Notes under the pieces: model-generated
The model's database searches: none
What the model was told of the DNA's origin: nothing
Seen by the model: the letters and a program-made list of their open reading frames with translations, nothing else
Part shown: piece by piece, positions 56,409-64,000 of the stretch
Layout of the letters: the number at the start of each line of letters is the position of its first letter
How positions within the stretch are numbered: the first letter of the stretch is position 1
Program-made: the position numbers and the translations under genes
NCBI RefSeq assembly: GCF_000381745.1
Contig: NZ_KB906970.1
Span: 1-64,000 of the forward strand
DNA: 64,000 nucleotides
Direction of reading: 5' to 3'
Source of the DNA: Psychromonas ossibalaenae ATCC BAA-1528
GTDB lineage: Bacteria; Pseudomonadota; Gammaproteobacteria; Enterobacterales; Psychromonadaceae

Positions 56409-56534
56409 AATACTAATTCAGCCCTTTACTTGCCTATTTCGGCAGCAGACTATAACATGTTATCTGCTTTAATTTTTATAGAAATTAGCTGAATTTTAAG
56501 TCAAATCATAAAGATGAACAAAGACAGGACAGTT

Positions 56535-57251
56535 ATGACATTAAAATCGTTAAATTTCACCTTACTTGTGGTGAATGTTGATAATGAAGAGCTTTCTATA
56601 TTAGCAGAAGAGCTTAATAAAAAACGTATGATGGCCCCTGATTTTTTCAGCAATGCTCCCATTGTTGTTAATATTGAAAGTGAAACACTGAATTTAGATT
56701 TTACCCAGTTAAAAAACGTAGTAAGTGAACAGGGATTTTTGTTAGTGGGAATTTCTGGTGAGTTATCCGAGCCCCAGAAAGCGCTGCTTAATGCGCAGAA
56801 TATCGCCGTTTTACGCAGTTCAAGGCGTCATGCAGGCAAAACCGAAGTTAAAACAGAAGTTAAAGAACAACAAGTGCAGGCCGCTGGAGTCGAGCCGGCT
56901 GCATTGAGCGGTTATATAAAAACTAAAATTCATACCGGCCGAGTTCGTTCCGGGCAGCAGATTTATGCCAAAGAGTGTGATCTGGTTATTAACGGCGATG
57001 TTGGTGCCGGGGCCGAGGTGATTGCTGACGGCAATATTCATATTTACGGCGCATTACGTGGTAAAGCGTTAGCCGGTGCCATGGGAGATCAGAGCGCTTT
57101 AATTTTCTGTCAGGCACTTAGTCCTGAACTAGTTTCTATCGCCGGAGTTTATAAATTAAGTGAAGATCTGCCTCATGAGTTTGCCGGTAAAAGCAGCATA
57201 GTTTCATTGCAGGATGAACAGATTGTATTAACCAATTTAAGTCAGATTTAA
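56535..57251 (+). CDS. minC: Septum-site inhibitor MinC
   Basis: MinC, 238 aa, blocks FtsZ assembly away from mid-cell. The N-terminal FtsZ-inhibiting domain (1 to about 100) is followed by a linker (KTEVKTEVKEQQVQ) and the C-terminal beta-helix (VRSGQQIYAKECDLVINGDVGAGAEVIADGNIHIYGALRG) that binds MinD. I use ATG 56535 with AGGA five bases upstream; ATG 56514 is also in frame. First gene of minCDE. Confidence 0.95.
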   Translation: MTLKSLNFTLLVVNVDNEELSILAEELNKKRMMAPDFFSNAPIVVNIESETLNLDFTQLKNVVSEQGFLLVGISGELSEPQKALLNAQNIAVLRSSRRHAGKTEVKTEVKEQQVQAAGVEPAALSGYIKTKIHTGRVRSGQQIYAKECDLVINGDVGAGAEVIADGNIHIYGALRGKALAGAMGDQSALIFCQALSPELVSIAGVYKLSEDLPHEFAGKSSIVSLQDEQIVLTNLSQI

Positions 57252-57268
57252 TTAGCTAAGGAATAATA

Positions 57269-58081
57269 ATGGCAAAAGTTATTGTCGTGACATCAGGTAA
57301 AGGTGGTGTCGGTAAAACAACAAGCAGTGCGGCAATCGGTACCGGTCTTGCAATGTCTGGTGCGAAAACCGTGATTATTGATTTTGATATCGGTTTACGT
57401 AATTTAGATTTGATCATGGGCTGTGAACGCCGTGTTGTGTACGATTTGATTAATGTGATTAACGGGGAAGCAAACCTGCAGCAGGCATTGGTTAAAGATA
57501 AACGTATCAGTGATCTTTTCATTATGCCGGCATCACAAACCAGAAATAAAGACGCGTTAACCAAAGAGGGGGTTGAAAAAGTCATTCATGATTTAAAAGC
57601 CGACGGTTTTGAATATATCATTTGTGATTCACCAGCTGGTATAGAACAAGGTGCGATGATGGCCTTGTACTTTGCAGATGAAGCGGTGGTAACAACCAAC
57701 CCGGAAGTCTCTTCTGTGCGTGATTCAGACCGTATTACCGGTATGCTTTCAAGTAAGTCATACCGCTCTGAACAGCAGCTGACGCCGGTTAAAGTGCATC
57801 TGTTAATTACCCGTTATTGTCCTGAACGCGTTGAAAAAGAAGAGATGTTAAGTATTGATGATATCGACGATCTGTTAGGTATCGATCTGCTGGGTGTGAT
57901 TCCAGAATCACAGGATGTATTAAATGCATCGAATTTAGGTGAGCCTGTCATTTTGAATCAGGATTGTGATGCCGGTAAAGCGTACCAGGATGCGGTGGAT
58001 CGTTTAATGGGTATAGAGCGTGATCTTCGTTTTGTAACCTATGAAAAGAAAGGTTTTTTAAGCCGCATATTTGGAGGTTAA
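57269..58081 (+). CDS. minD: Septum-site ATPase MinD
   Basis: MinD, 270 aa, a ParA-type ATPase that recruits MinC to the membrane and oscillates with MinE. The deviant Walker A is SGKGGVGKTTS, Walker B region IICDSPAG. The C-terminal amphipathic membrane-targeting helix is KKGFLSRIFGG. AAGGAATAATA precedes the ATG. Confidence 0.98.
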   Translation: MAKVIVVTSGKGGVGKTTSSAAIGTGLAMSGAKTVIIDFDIGLRNLDLIMGCERRVVYDLINVINGEANLQQALVKDKRISDLFIMPASQTRNKDALTKEGVEKVIHDLKADGFEYIICDSPAGIEQGAMMALYFADEAVVTTNPEVSSVRDSDRITGMLSSKSYRSEQQLTPVKVHLLITRYCPERVEKEEMLSIDDIDDLLGIDLLGVIPESQDVLNASNLGEPVILNQDCDAGKAYQDAVDRLMGIERDLRFVTYEKKGFLSRIFGG

Positions 58082-58082
58082 A

Positions 58083-58358
58083 ATGGGATTATTACAATAT
58101 TTCAGACAGGAAAAGCCAAAAAAAGGCAGCGCCAAACTTGCTAAAGACCGTTTACAGATTATTGTTGCACATGAACATTCATCAGCGGCTAAACCCGCAT
58201 ATTTACCTGAAATGCAGAAAGAGATTGTTGCTGTTATTCGTAAATATATGGAAATTTCCAGTAATGATGTGAAGTGTGAATTCACCGATAAAGGCGATGA
58301 GGATATGTCGGTACTTGAGGTGAATGTCGCTTTACCTAAGCAGCATACTCCTTATTAA
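58083..58358 (+). CDS. minE: Division topological specificity factor MinE
   Basis: MinE, 91 aa, stimulates MinD ATPase and drives pole-to-pole oscillation. The N-terminal membrane-binding segment is MGLLQYFRQEK. The anti-MinCD helix is AKDRLQIIVAHEH. The topological domain includes YLPEMQKEIVAVIRKYMEI. ATG 58083 is one base after the minD stop with GGAGG; a longer start at 58071 is inside minD and unlikely. Confidence 0.97.
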   Translation: MGLLQYFRQEKPKKGSAKLAKDRLQIIVAHEHSSAAKPAYLPEMQKEIVAVIRKYMEISSNDVKCEFTDKGDEDMSVLEVNVALPKQHTPY

Positions 58359-58370
58359 AATTATATAGTA

Positions 58371-58396
58371 TAAAAAATGCGGCTGAACAGCCGCAT
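58371..58396 (-). terminator. Terminator after the cyclophilin gene
   Basis: On the minus strand ATGCGGCT-GTTCA-AGCCGCAT type stem is followed by T6. On the plus strand there is no T-run, so it serves mainly the minus strand. Confidence 0.85.
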
Positions 58397-58419
58397 AGCT
58401 ATAATAGTCCGACGAGCCT

Positions 58420-58980
58420 TTATTTGGTCTTATTCGTCTCTTTGTTAATTATACTTACGCTGTTGATGAGAACCGCACGGTGCGGCTTATCTGCAACACC
58501 TGTATCAACGACTGCAATTTTATCTACAACATCCATACCTAAGCTCACTTTACCAAAAACGGCATAGCCATACTGACCGCCGCTGGCATCTAAAAAACCG
58601 TTATCTTTATGGTTAATAAAAAATTGTCTTGTGGCTGAATGCGGCTCACCGGTTCTTGCCATTGCAATTGTACCGCGCTTATTACTTAAACCGTTTAAGG
58701 ATTCGTTTTTAATAGGAGCCAAAGCGTCTACTCTTTGTCCCGATTCTTTAAAACCGCCGCCCTGGATCATGAAGTTATTAATAACCCGATGAAAAGTGGT
58801 TTTTTTAAAACCGTCACTTTCAACATAAGCTAAAAAATTAGCAACAGTTACAGGTGACTGCTCCGGGAAGAGCTCAATAATTATTTTACCTTCTGAGGTA
58901 TCCATTTCAACAACGGGATTAGCTGCACTGAATACAGAGCTGCTGATTAAAAGTAATAATACAGATATAAAATGTTTCAT
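58420..58980 (-). CDS. Periplasmic cyclophilin-type peptidyl-prolyl isomerase (PpiA-like)
   Basis: A 186-aa protein with signal peptide (LLLLISSSVFSAA, cleavage near 19-20) and a complete cyclophilin domain: VTVANFLAYVESDGFKKTTFHRVINNFMIQGGGF, GTIAMARTGEPHSATRQFFINHKDN, YAVFGKV. The catalytic Arg is in FHRV. Like E. coli PpiA it lacks the tryptophan of the human cyclosporin site. AAGGAATTAACTA precedes the ATG. Confidence 0.93.
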   Translation of the reverse strand: MKHFISVLLLLISSSVFSAANPVVEMDTSEGKIIIELFPEQSPVTVANFLAYVESDGFKKTTFHRVINNFMIQGGGFKESGQRVDALAPIKNESLNGLSNKRGTIAMARTGEPHSATRQFFINHKDNGFLDASGGQYGYAVFGKVSLGMDVVDKIAVVDTGVADKPHRAVLINSVSIINKETNKTK

Positions 58981-59002
58981 TAGTTAATTCCTTGATATAT
59001 AC

Positions 59003-59046
59003 CAGGTAGATTGAAAATACGGATTGCTGCATTTTCAATCTACCTG
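59003..59046 (+). repeat. Interspersed hairpin repeat, copy 6 (16-bp perfect stem)
   Basis: The arms at 59003-59018 (CAGGTAGATTGAAAAT) and 59031-59046 (ATTTTCAATCTACCTG) are exact complements, with loop ACGGATTGCTGC and tail AATATA. It lies between the lipoprotein and cyclophilin genes and may act as a terminator. Confidence 0.75.
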
Positions 59047-59060
59047 AATATAAAGTTATT

Positions 59061-59654
59061 TTAAAGTTGCAGCAGTTTACTCTTAAGTTCAGCATCCTGA
59101 ACTATTTCATTCAATAGTTGTGATAACTGAGTATTTAATTGTTCACTTAGATCATCGATATCAGCCTGAAACGGCGCCTGTGCAGAATATTTAGTCTTAA
59201 AGGTTTTACTGAAGGTTTTCGTTTCAGAGTTTAACTGCACTTTTATAACGATATTTGAATCAATTTCGTGGCTAAGCGTTGACTGTTTTACCTGTGACAG
59301 TAGTTTAATTACCTGAATATCTATCTGATACGGGCTGGATGACAGCAGTGTTAAACCCTGTTTTGACCATTGTCTGCTTAGCGCCTGTTCAATAATCAGT
59401 CTGCTGCCTGCCGATTCATTGATAAGAACTGCCGCATCATCTCCTGAGCTTATTTCAATTAAATAATGTGCAATGCGGCGATCCTGACTTGTTACAGACC
59501 AGTTTATACTGCTCTCAAGGCTTTTATTGTTATCGATGCTGGATAGTTGAGGCTGCAGCTGTGTGCTTGTGGGAGTGCTGCTGCAGGAGAACAATAAAGC
59601 ACTGCTTAGTATAACTGTCAGCAGGCGGACAGGTTTGAACCATGAGTTAGGCAT
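59061..59654 (-). CDS. YajG-like lipoprotein
   Basis: A 197-aa exported lipoprotein: signal peptide with lipobox LLFSCSS (Cys about 24), predicted to be anchored in a membrane. The remainder (WSVTSQDRRIAHYLIEISSG, IIEQALSRQWSKQGL, and a helical C-terminus) resembles the YajG family of unknown function. The assignment is by overall pattern and moderate similarity. Downstream of it lies a 16-bp hairpin, then the cyclophilin gene. Confidence 0.7.
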   Translation of the reverse strand: MPNSWFKPVRLLTVILSSALLFSCSSTPTSTQLQPQLSSIDNNKSLESSINWSVTSQDRRIAHYLIEISSGDDAAVLINESAGSRLIIEQALSRQWSKQGLTLLSSSPYQIDIQVIKLLSQVKQSTLSHEIDSNIVIKVQLNSETKTFSKTFKTKYSAQAPFQADIDDLSEQLNTQLSQLLNEIVQDAELKSKLLQL

Positions 59655-59967
59655 AATAGTAATTCCTATAGTAAATTAAAGTATAAAGATCATATCAAAT
59701 CGATTTGATTTGTCTGTTTTTTTACTGCATAAAGAGCAGGCTTTTTGAACAGCGCTTATGTTAGTTGTTACATAAAGGTACCTTTAAGGTTAATTCTTAT
59801 CTGCTTTTGATTAATTTTCGCAGCCTGATAGTCGTTGTTATTATTTATGAGTATTTTGTGTTTTTGTATAAAATATGACCGGCTTATAATATTCAAGCTT
59901 TAAAGAAGATCCTGACCAAAAGCATATTGTCGGACTGCAGCGCTGATGGTTTCTAGCTTTACCGGGG

Positions 59968-59990
59968 TTATCCACTTTTTCTGTGGATAA
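59968..59990. promoter_or_regulatory. Convergent pair of DnaA boxes
   Basis: TTATCCACT on the plus strand (59968-59976) and TTATCCACA on the minus strand (59982-59990) face each other five bases apart. They match the DnaA-box consensus TTATnCACA (one exact, one with one mismatch). They could be a DnaA-controlled promoter or a titration site; only two boxes were seen, too few for a typical oriC. Confidence 0.5.
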
Positions 59991-60470
59991 CTCTGTGGGA
60001 GCTTTTCGTAAAAGTGCCTGAACCCCCCGTTATTACTTGCTTTGCTTTACCTTGCGGTAAAAACAAACAAAATATAAACCCTTTAAAATACAGCTAGTTA
60101 AGAATGTCAATAGAGTGTAAATATTTTTTGTTTGATGTTTTTTATGCAATATTTATTTGTTTGAAAGTCAATAATTTTCTGTGAATTATTTTTAGATTAA
60201 TTTGGAAAAATTAATTGACAATTAATTAAATAGCGGAGTTTTTATTGTTGGATTTCTAAACCTCAGATAAAGGTTGTTTATCACTATTGCATATAAAAAA
60301 AGTGAATATAGCTTAGGTCGAAGGACAAGATCGTAAATTTAAAATCGTATATAGAGGCTGATTGTTTGTATATAATTAGTAAAAAAGAGGCTTTCTAATA
60401 TAAATTGCAGCTAACGCGGGCTTTTAAGGCGTTTTCCTCTATGACTATGGCTTGAGGCGCTGTTAATGAG

Positions 60471-60492
60471 CGCTGTATATGTTTATAAGCGC
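60471..60492. promoter_or_regulatory. Possible LexA-like site before uvrB (weak)
   Basis: CTGTATAT at 60473 is a perfect LexA half-site, but the other half (TTTATAAG) is poor. The flanks AGCGC and AAGCGC are inverted. uvrB is a LexA target in many gammaproteobacteria, which is the only further support. Confidence 0.3.
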
Positions 60493-60558
60493 ACAATTAC
60501 CTGAGCTTATGATATGTTAAGCTGTCTGCTGCGCAGAGTTTCTAAACTTGAGGTTATT

Positions 60559-62571
60559 ATGGAAAAACAGTTTCAGTTATCATCGTCATTTTCACCTGCA
60601 GGTGATCAGCCTCAGGCTATTGAGCAGTTAGTTGAAGGTCTTGAGTCGGGCCTGGCATTTCAAACCCTGCTCGGGGTAACTGGATCGGGTAAAACATTTA
60701 CTCTGGCGAATACTATTGCGCAGCTGAATCGTCCTACATTAATCCTTGCACCGAATAAAACCTTAGCGGCGCAGCTTTATGGTGAGATGAAAGAGTTTTT
60801 TCCGGATAATGCAGTTGAGTATTTTGTTTCTTATTACGATTATTATCAGCCTGAGGCCTATGTACCAAGCTCAGACTCTTTTATTGAGAAAGATGCTGCT
60901 GTTAATGCTCATATTGAACAGATGCGTTTATCGGCAACTAAAGCTTTGTTAGAGCGCAAAGATGTGGTGCTGGTTGCATCTGTTTCTGCTATCTACGGCT
61001 TAGGCGATCCGACTGCTTATTTAGAGATGATGCTTCACCTGAGTGTCGGGGAGATCATTTCCAGCCGTGAAATCCTGCAGCGCCTGGTAGATTTACAATA
61101 TAACCGTAATGAAACTGAGTTAAGCCGCGGTACTTTCCGGGTACGCGGCGAAGTGATTGACATTTTTCCCGCTGATTCCGAAAAAGAAGCTTTTCGTATT
61201 GAACTGTTTGATGATGAAGTTGAAAATATCACCGTCTTTGATCCGCTTACCGGACAGCAGTTAGATAAACTTGTCCGTGTCACCATTTATCCTAAAACCC
61301 ATTACGTTACACCTCGAGAGCAGATTCTTAAAGCAGTTGACGGTATAAAAGAGGAGTTAAACGAACGTAAAAAAGAATTTTTAGCGCAGAATAAATTAGT
61401 TGAAGAACAGCGGATTTCACAACGCACCTTATATGATATTGAGATGATGAATGAGCTTGGGTACTGCTCGGGTATTGAAAACTACTCCCGTTATCTGTCC
61501 GGAAGAAGTCATGGGGATGCACCGCCGACGTTGTTTGATTATCTGCCCAAAGACGGTTTATTAATTATCGATGAAAGTCATGTGACGGTGCCACAGATTG
61601 GTGCTATGTATAAAGGGGACCGCTCGCGTAAGGAAAATCTGGTTAATTACGGATTCCGTCTGCCTTCTGCCTTAGATAACCGTCCGCTTAAATTTGCAGA
61701 GTTTGAAGCACTTGCCCCGCAGACTATTTATGTTTCCGCGACGCCCAGTGATTATGAGGTAGATAAATCACAGGGTGATATCGTGCGTCAGGTTATTCGT
61801 CCGACCGGTCTGCTGGATCCGGAAATTGAAGTGCGTCCGGTGAATACCCAGGTTGATGATCTGCTCTCTGAAATTAATCTGCGTATTCCCCTAAAAGAAC
61901 GGGTTCTGGTAACTACATTAACTAAACGTATGGCAGAGGATCTCACTGAATATCTGCATGAGCATGGTATAAAAGTGCGTTATCTGCATTCTGATGTTGA
62001 TACGGTTGAACGTGTGGAGATTATTCGTGACCTGCGTCTGGGGATTTTTGATGTATTGATAGGCATTAACTTACTGCGGGAAGGGCTGGATATTCCCGAG
62101 GTCTCTTTAGTGGCAATATTAGATGCAGATAAAGAGGGTTTTTTACGCTCCGAACGTTCGCTGATTCAAACCATGGGCAGGGCGGCGCGTAATTTAAAAG
62201 GTAAAGCGATTCTATATGCCGACCGTATTACCGGATCTATGCACAAAGCGATAAAAGTAACGGAAGACAGACGAGCGCTGCAGGATGAGTTTAATCAGGC
62301 TAACGGCATTATTCCGCAGGGATTAACAAAACAAGTTAGTGATGTAATGCAGCTCGGACAGCGTAATCTTAAAAAAGGTAAAACTAAACAAGATAATGTT
62401 TCTGAATCTCGGGCTGATTATCAGATAAGCAGTGAGCAGGATATTCTTAAACAGATAGCTGAAAAAGAAAAGCAGATGTTTGCTTATGCTAAAGATTTAG
62501 AGTTTGAGAAAGCCGCTCAGATAAGAGATGAAGTGGCGAAACTGCATGAGATGCTGGTGACAATGGGATAG
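60559..62571 (+). CDS. uvrB: Excinuclease ABC subunit B
   Basis: UvrB, 670 aa, the damage-verifying helicase-like subunit of nucleotide excision repair. Walker A is [12 protein letters not shown]. The beta-hairpin tyrosines are in [15 protein letters not shown]. Helicase motifs include [61 protein letters not shown]. The C-terminal UVR domain ([16 protein letters not shown]) contacts UvrC. ATG 60559 follows GAGG and matches the family; an in-frame ATG at 60514 adds 15 unmatched residues. Confidence 0.98.
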   Translation: MEKQFQLSSSFSPAGDQPQAIEQLVEGLESGLAFQTLLGVTGSGKTFTLANTIAQLNRPTLILAPNKTLAAQLYGEMKEFFPDNAVEYFVSYYDYYQPEAYVPSSDSFIEKDAAVNAHIEQMRLSATKALLERKDVVLVASVSAIYGLGDPTAYLEMMLHLSVGEIISSREILQRLVDLQYNRNETELSRGTFRVRGEVIDIFPADSEKEAFRIELFDDEVENITVFDPLTGQQLDKLVRVTIYPKTHYVTPREQILKAVDGIKEELNERKKEFLAQNKLVEEQRISQRTLYDIEMMNELGYCSGIENYSRYLSGRSHGDAPPTLFDYLPKDGLLIIDESHVTVPQIGAMYKGDRSRKENLVNYGFRLPSALDNRPLKFAEFEALAPQTIYVSATPSDYEVDKSQGDIVRQVIRPTGLLDPEIEVRPVNTQVDDLLSEINLRIPLKERVLVTTLTKRMAEDLTEYLHEHGIKVRYLHSDVDTVERVEIIRDLRLGIFDVLIGINLLREGLDIPEVSLVAILDADKEGFLRSERSLIQTMGRAARNLKGKAILYADRITGSMHKAIKVTEDRRALQDEFNQANGIIPQGLTKQVSDVMQLGQRNLKKGKTKQDNVSESRADYQISSEQDILKQIAEKEKQMFAYAKDLEFEKAAQIRDEVAKLHEMLVTMG

Positions 62572-62585
62572 TGTATGTTTTTTAT

Positions 62586-62628
62586 AACCGGCCTATTGTT
62601 CTAAATGAATTAGAACAATAGGCCGGTT
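62586..62628. terminator. Long perfect hairpin between uvrB and the PAAR gene
   Basis: AACCGGCCTATTGTTCTAA and its exact complement form a 19-bp stem with loop ATGAA, followed by a short T-run. One arm merges with the duplicated PAAR fragment that starts at 62622. Confidence 0.75.
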
Positions 62629-62672
62629 TACTGGTAATTAATACTGTTGCGCTGCCTTTTATCATGGAATCT
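62622..62672 (-). pseudogene. Truncated duplicate of a PAAR gene segment
   Basis: About 50 bases downstream of the PAAR stop repeat, with few changes, the segment at 62754-62804 inside the PAAR gene, encoding DSxIKGSATVLITSKPA. The spacing between copies is 132 bp. The copy has no start and runs into the hairpin before uvrB. Confidence 0.8.
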
Positions 62673-62677
62673 GCAGT

Positions 62678-62974
62678 TTAACCGCCGATTAACACAGTCG
62701 GCATGCCGAGTATAATTGTGCCGCCATGTGCAGTTGTATCCCCCATTCTGGCTGCCGGTTTACTGGTAATTAATACCGTTGCGCTGCCTTTTATAACTGA
62801 ATCCGGCGGCCCGACACAGACGCACATCTGTCCTAATGTGGCGGCCGGCATATTACCTATCAATACGGTTGAAGGTAACGGCAGTAACGGCCCGCCGACA
62901 TGCGGAATAGGGACAACTGCCGGGGTCTGCATCGGACATACGTGCATATCGGTTGCTCTGGCTGCTGGCAGCAT
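62678..62974 (-). CDS. PAAR domain protein
   Basis: A 98-aa PAAR protein, the cone that sharpens the VgrG spike of a type VI secretion system. It begins LPAARATDMHVCPM and contains VGGPLLPLPSTVLIGNMPAATLGQMC, SATVLITSKPAARMGDTTAHGG and TVLIGG. The His and Cys residues (H11, C13, C51/C53, H82) fit the zinc site. There is no C-terminal effector extension. GGAG precedes the ATG. Last of the vgrG-DUF6931-PAAR group. Confidence 0.9.
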   Translation of the reverse strand: MLPAARATDMHVCPMQTPAVVPIPHVGGPLLPLPSTVLIGNMPAATLGQMCVCVGPPDSVIKGSATVLITSKPAARMGDTTAHGGTIILGMPTVLIGG

Positions 62975-62976
62975 GG

Positions 62977-63546
62977 TTATTCTCCTGTCTGGCCGTTACC
63001 GCCCTGTGCGATGTTCAGGCCGATTTTTAAGTAGCTTTCATAACGTGCTTGTGCTTCCAGCCCGTCAGGCATCACGGCTGATAAATTAACTGCGCCGGCA
63101 ACCGCGTGAGAATACAAATATTCCGGCGGTGGAATAACCGGCTCACCAACTGCTATCATACTGCCGCCGCTCCAGAATGCGGCTTGTGCGGTCCAGCCTG
63201 CGCCCGATTGTAATTCAGCTTTGGCCGCCATCTGTTCAGCCAGGCGCCGCGATGTTTCGTCAGGAGCGTGAACCCAGGCTTTAGCCGCTCGCACTGCATT
63301 GGCTTCATCTTCATTCCAGTCTTTTCTGCGGGCTGCACAGCAGCATGCCCACCAGACTGCTTCTCTAACCGGCAGTGCATGAGCAATAAATATCACCACA
63401 TCACTAAATAACTGCTGCTCGACAGCGCAGTCAATTAGGGATGCCGGATCACTGTGCTGCTGTGCCAGTTCGATGAATTCATCGCTTGCTTCATAGAGGC
63501 TGAGAATGTCAGCCGCGCTGTGGTGGGGGATTTTTAAATAACTCAT
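62977..63546 (-). CDS. DUF6931-type protein between vgrG and PAAR
   Basis: A 189-aa alanine- and tryptophan-rich cytoplasmic protein. REAVWWACCCAARR, AVRAAKAWVHAPDETSRRLAEQMA, AAFWSGGSMIAVGEPVIPPPEYLYSHAVAGAVNLSAV match the DUF6931 family as I recall it, which recurs beside PAAR or VgrG genes. It may help load or fold the spike tip. I use ATG 63546, overlapping the vgrG stop (TGATG); a TTG at 63549 is the alternative. Confidence 0.72.
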   Translation of the reverse strand: MSYLKIPHHSAADILSLYEASDEFIELAQQHSDPASLIDCAVEQQLFSDVVIFIAHALPVREAVWWACCCAARRKDWNEDEANAVRAAKAWVHAPDETSRRLAEQMAAKAELQSGAGWTAQAAFWSGGSMIAVGEPVIPPPEYLYSHAVAGAVNLSAVMPDGLEAQARYESYLKIGLNIAQGGNGQTGE

Positions 63547-64000
63547 CAATTTACCATCGCGATTGCGCCCTTAATTTGTACCATTGCACCGGCTTTGACC
63601 TGTGTCATAGCACTCCCGTTTACTTCGACTATTGCGCCTTTAACACTGGTTTTTGCCTGGCTGGTAATATCAATCATAGCCGCTTTTATTTCCGCTTTTG
63701 CCTGTCCTGCGACAGAAATCTGTGCACCGGAAATTTTTATGCCGCTTTGACTTAGTTCAATAGATGAACTGCCGACGCATAGTTTAATTTTTGTTTTTCC
63801 TGAAAGTTCGATACTTTGCCCGTCAATCTCTACGCTTGAGCCTGCACTGAGCTGTACATTTTTAGAAGCACTGCCGCTGATCCCTGCGTCTGACTTTAAG
63901 GAGAGATCTTTTTTGGCGTCGGCACTGAGTGTATCTTCACTGCTTAGGCTCATTGCTTCTTTACTCTTCCAGCTTATTGTTTTTTCAACATCAAAATCAG
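63546..64000 (-). CDS. vgrG: VgrG-type T6SS spike protein, C-terminal part (truncated by window end)
   Basis: The minus-strand frame is open to the window edge and encodes only the C-terminal part, about 151 residues. It shows the repetitive beta pattern of the VgrG/gp5 needle: SSVEIDGQSIELSGKTKIKL, SSIELSQSGIKISGAQISVAG, AEIKAAMIDI, SVKGAIVEVNGS, VQIKGAIAMVN. Its stop overlaps the start of the DUF6931 gene. The N-terminal gp27-like part lies outside the window, so the type assignment rests on the repeats and the PAAR neighbour. Confidence 0.82.
   Translation of the reverse strand, partial: DFDVEKTISWKSKEAMSLSSEDTLSADAKKDLSLKSDAGISGSASKNVQLSAGSSVEIDGQSIELSGKTKIKLCVGSSSIELSQSGIKISGAQISVAGQAKAEIKAAMIDITSQAKTSVKGAIVEVNGSAMTQVKAGAMVQIKGAIAMVN

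Larger units (their letters stand above)
59655..60558. other. Gene-poor AT-rich gap before uvrB
   Basis: About 0.9 kb without a convincing gene. It contains a pair of convergent DnaA boxes (59968-59990), a very AT-rich stretch (about 60080-60260), and a palindrome AGCGC..GCGCT-like pair around CTGTATATG at 60470-60492. No uvrA or ssb is nearby. Confidence 0.5.

Noticed and set aside
59968-59990. Chromosomal origin oriC
   Set aside because: Only two DnaA boxes, and no neighbouring dnaA, mnmG or mioC; insufficient for an origin call.
62703-63089. Plus-strand frame of 128 codons
   Set aside because: Antisense to the PAAR and DUF6931 genes, whose protein families are recognisable on the minus strand.

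Overview
The window reads as a chromosomal segment of a low-GC marine gammaproteobacterium, most likely Psychromonas or a close relative. This rests on family-level sequence similarity and on gene orders shared with Vibrio/Shewanella/E. coli: uvrY-uvrC-pgsA-tRNA(Gly-Cys-Leu), arcA next to thrABC, ung-grcA, rsmE-gshB-yqgE-ruvX, lptD-surA-pdxA-rsmA-apaH, trpEGD(CF)BA-yciB-yciI, rnm-yciO-rluB, purMN-hda-arsC and minCDE. No rRNA, complete insertion sequence, prophage or CRISPR array was found. Nearly all genes are core housekeeping genes. The accessory content is a GH36 alpha-galactosidase, many small decayed repeats, and the edge of a type VI secretion vgrG/PAAR cassette at the right end.

Layout. 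1-600: tRNA-Ser with decayed copies of its 3' end. 600-4960: uvrY, uvrC, pgsA, then two tandem Gly-Cys-Leu tRNA clusters, the second containing a decayed tRNA-Gly. 4960-7120: a 160-bp MITE-like element and the GH36 gene. 7150-13550: arcA (minus), a 0.9-kb regulatory gap with a perfect FNR box, then thrA-thrB-thrC. 13600-17000: tesB, grcA with two decayed copies of its 3' end, ung, a hemerythrin. 17000-20030: ruvX, yqgE, gshB, rsmE (minus). 20200-23120: an MTHFR-like protein, yjjP/yjjB, a SEC-C protein. 23120-24790 (minus): a DUF2333 protein, a membrane protein and a small GDCCVxC protein with no ordinary start codon. 24950-26750: folA and a REC-REC-GGDEF regulator. 26770-33140 (minus): lptD-surA-pdxA-rsmA-apaH, lacking apaG. 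33400-35900: djlA, a DUF2937 protein, dapD. 36040-44050 (minus): the trp operon with a complete leader-peptide attenuator, followed by yciB and yciI. 44127-47690: rnm, yciO, rluB, galU. 47750-49850: murQ and yohJ/yohK. 49960-54580: purM-purN, a DUF2066 protein, hda, a DUF2069 protein, arsC-like. 54650-58980: ycgL-mltB-ycgN, minCDE, a cyclophilin. 59060-62570: a YajG-like lipoprotein, a gene-poor gap with paired DnaA boxes, uvrB. 62620-64000: PAAR, DUF6931 and the 3' end of vgrG.

How the parts relate. Nucleotide excision repair is represented by uvrB and uvrC, plus the base-excision enzyme ung. Redox control is represented by arcA and by FNR boxes before arcA and grcA. Amino-acid synthesis is represented by thrABC, dapD and trp. 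Cell division and replication control are represented by minCDE, yciB and hda.

The most distinctive signals are: (i) tandem decayed 3'-end duplications (tRNA-Ser, tRNA-Gly, grcA plus terminator, PAAR) and a duplicated trpB start; (ii) a hairpin plus GGGTATA-like interspersed repeat family; (iii) the GDCCVxC gene without a canonical start; (iv) a trp attenuator readable base by base. I did not find an obvious new multi-gene system. The best candidates for undescribed biology are the DUF2333/membrane/GDCCVxC group and the 3'-end duplication process.
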